The notes under the pieces: model-generated
Seen by the model: only the letters and a program-made list of their open reading frames with translations
Told to the model about the DNA's origin: nothing
Databases searched by the model: none
In this document: positions 6,271-6,438 of the stretch, piece after piece
Position numbering within the stretch: position 1 is the stretch's first letter
Layout: each line of letters begins with the position of its first letter
Program-made: the position numbers and the translations under genes
From: Actinomycetes bacterium
GTDB taxonomy: Bacteria > Actinomycetota > Acidimicrobiia > Acidimicrobiales > Palsa-688
Direction of reading: 5' to 3'
Assembly: GCA_021808425.1 (NCBI GenBank)
Contig: JAKBBS010000191.1
Coordinates: 1-6,438, forward strand
Length of the DNA stretch: 6,438 bases

Positions 6271-6438
6271 TCACAACGAAATGCGAAGCCCCTCGTAGGC
6301 GCCGATGACCTCGGGCCCCGAAGGTCCAGAGGCTTTGACCACTTCCTCGACGATGGCGTCCAGGCATTCGTCGCTGTGCGCCGGGTCGTGATGGAACAAA
6401 GCGAGCCGTCGAGCGCCCGAGCGTTGCGCCACCGCCAG
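6271..6438 (-). CDS. MBL-fold metallo-hydrolase, C-terminal fragment (runs off right edge)
   Basis: The last 55 codons of a minus-strand gene end with TGA at 6273-6271. The visible peptide includes RRLALFHHDPAHSDECLDAI and ends GAYEGLRISL. This is the characteristic tail of a group of metallo-beta-lactamase-fold hydrolases: a beta-strand entering an 'LFHHDP' motif whose His supplies the last metal ligand, an acidic helix 'SDExLDxI', and a final 'A.EGL.I.L' strand. The substrate cannot be told, since the HxHxDH motif lies outside the window. The FtsH-like gene follows 118 bp downstream in the same direction; read-through transcription is possible but the gap is large enough for a separate promoter. 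Confidence 0.82.
   Translation of the reverse strand: MAVAQRSGARRLALFHHDPAHSDECLDAIVEEVVKASGPSGPEVIGAYEGLRISL

Overview
The window is dense, high-GC DNA with almost no intergenic space. Several features point to an actinobacterium, probably one related to Acidimicrobiia or another environmental lineage. The codons are strongly GC-ending, one gene is a coenzyme-F420 luciferase-like oxidoreductase very similar in layout to the mycobacterial Rv3520c family, and starts often lack a good Shine-Dalgarno sequence. The taxonomic call is an inference from gene content; there is no rRNA or other marker gene in the window.

Layout, left to right. (1) Positions 1-93, minus strand: a doubtful N-terminal fragment with one hydrophobic segment, running off the left edge. 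(2) 151-1200, minus: an F420-dependent LLM-class oxidoreductase. (3) 1201-1278: a 78-bp divergent promoter region. (4) 1279-2193, plus: a six-helix YihY/BrkB-family membrane protein. (5) 2240-4375, plus: oligopeptidase B, a serine peptidase of family S9A with an intact catalytic triad; it follows gene 4 by 46 bp and is probably co-transcribed with it. (6) 4350-6152, minus: a divergent FtsH-like membrane AAA+ zinc protease whose 3' end overlaps that of oligopeptidase B by 26 bp. (7) 6271-6438, minus: the last 55 codons of an MBL-fold metallo-hydrolase, running off the right edge. It lies 118 bp upstream of the FtsH-like gene in the same direction.

Functional reading. Two proteolytic enzymes sit tail to tail: a membrane-anchored, ATP-driven protease and a cytosolic peptidase for short peptides cut after Arg or Lys. 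The second could act on peptides released by the first, but that link is inferred only from adjacency, and the two genes are on opposite strands. The YihY-like protein and the F420 enzyme have no evident connection to them. I see no rRNA, tRNA, CRISPR array, insertion sequence or phage gene, and no gene-free stretch longer than about 120 bp. Nothing here looks like a new multi-gene system. The most unusual object is the FtsH-like protein: its extracytoplasmic domain is nearly absent, the usual Walker B Asp is Glu, the pore motif is altered, and there is an insertion of about 30 residues in the AAA module.
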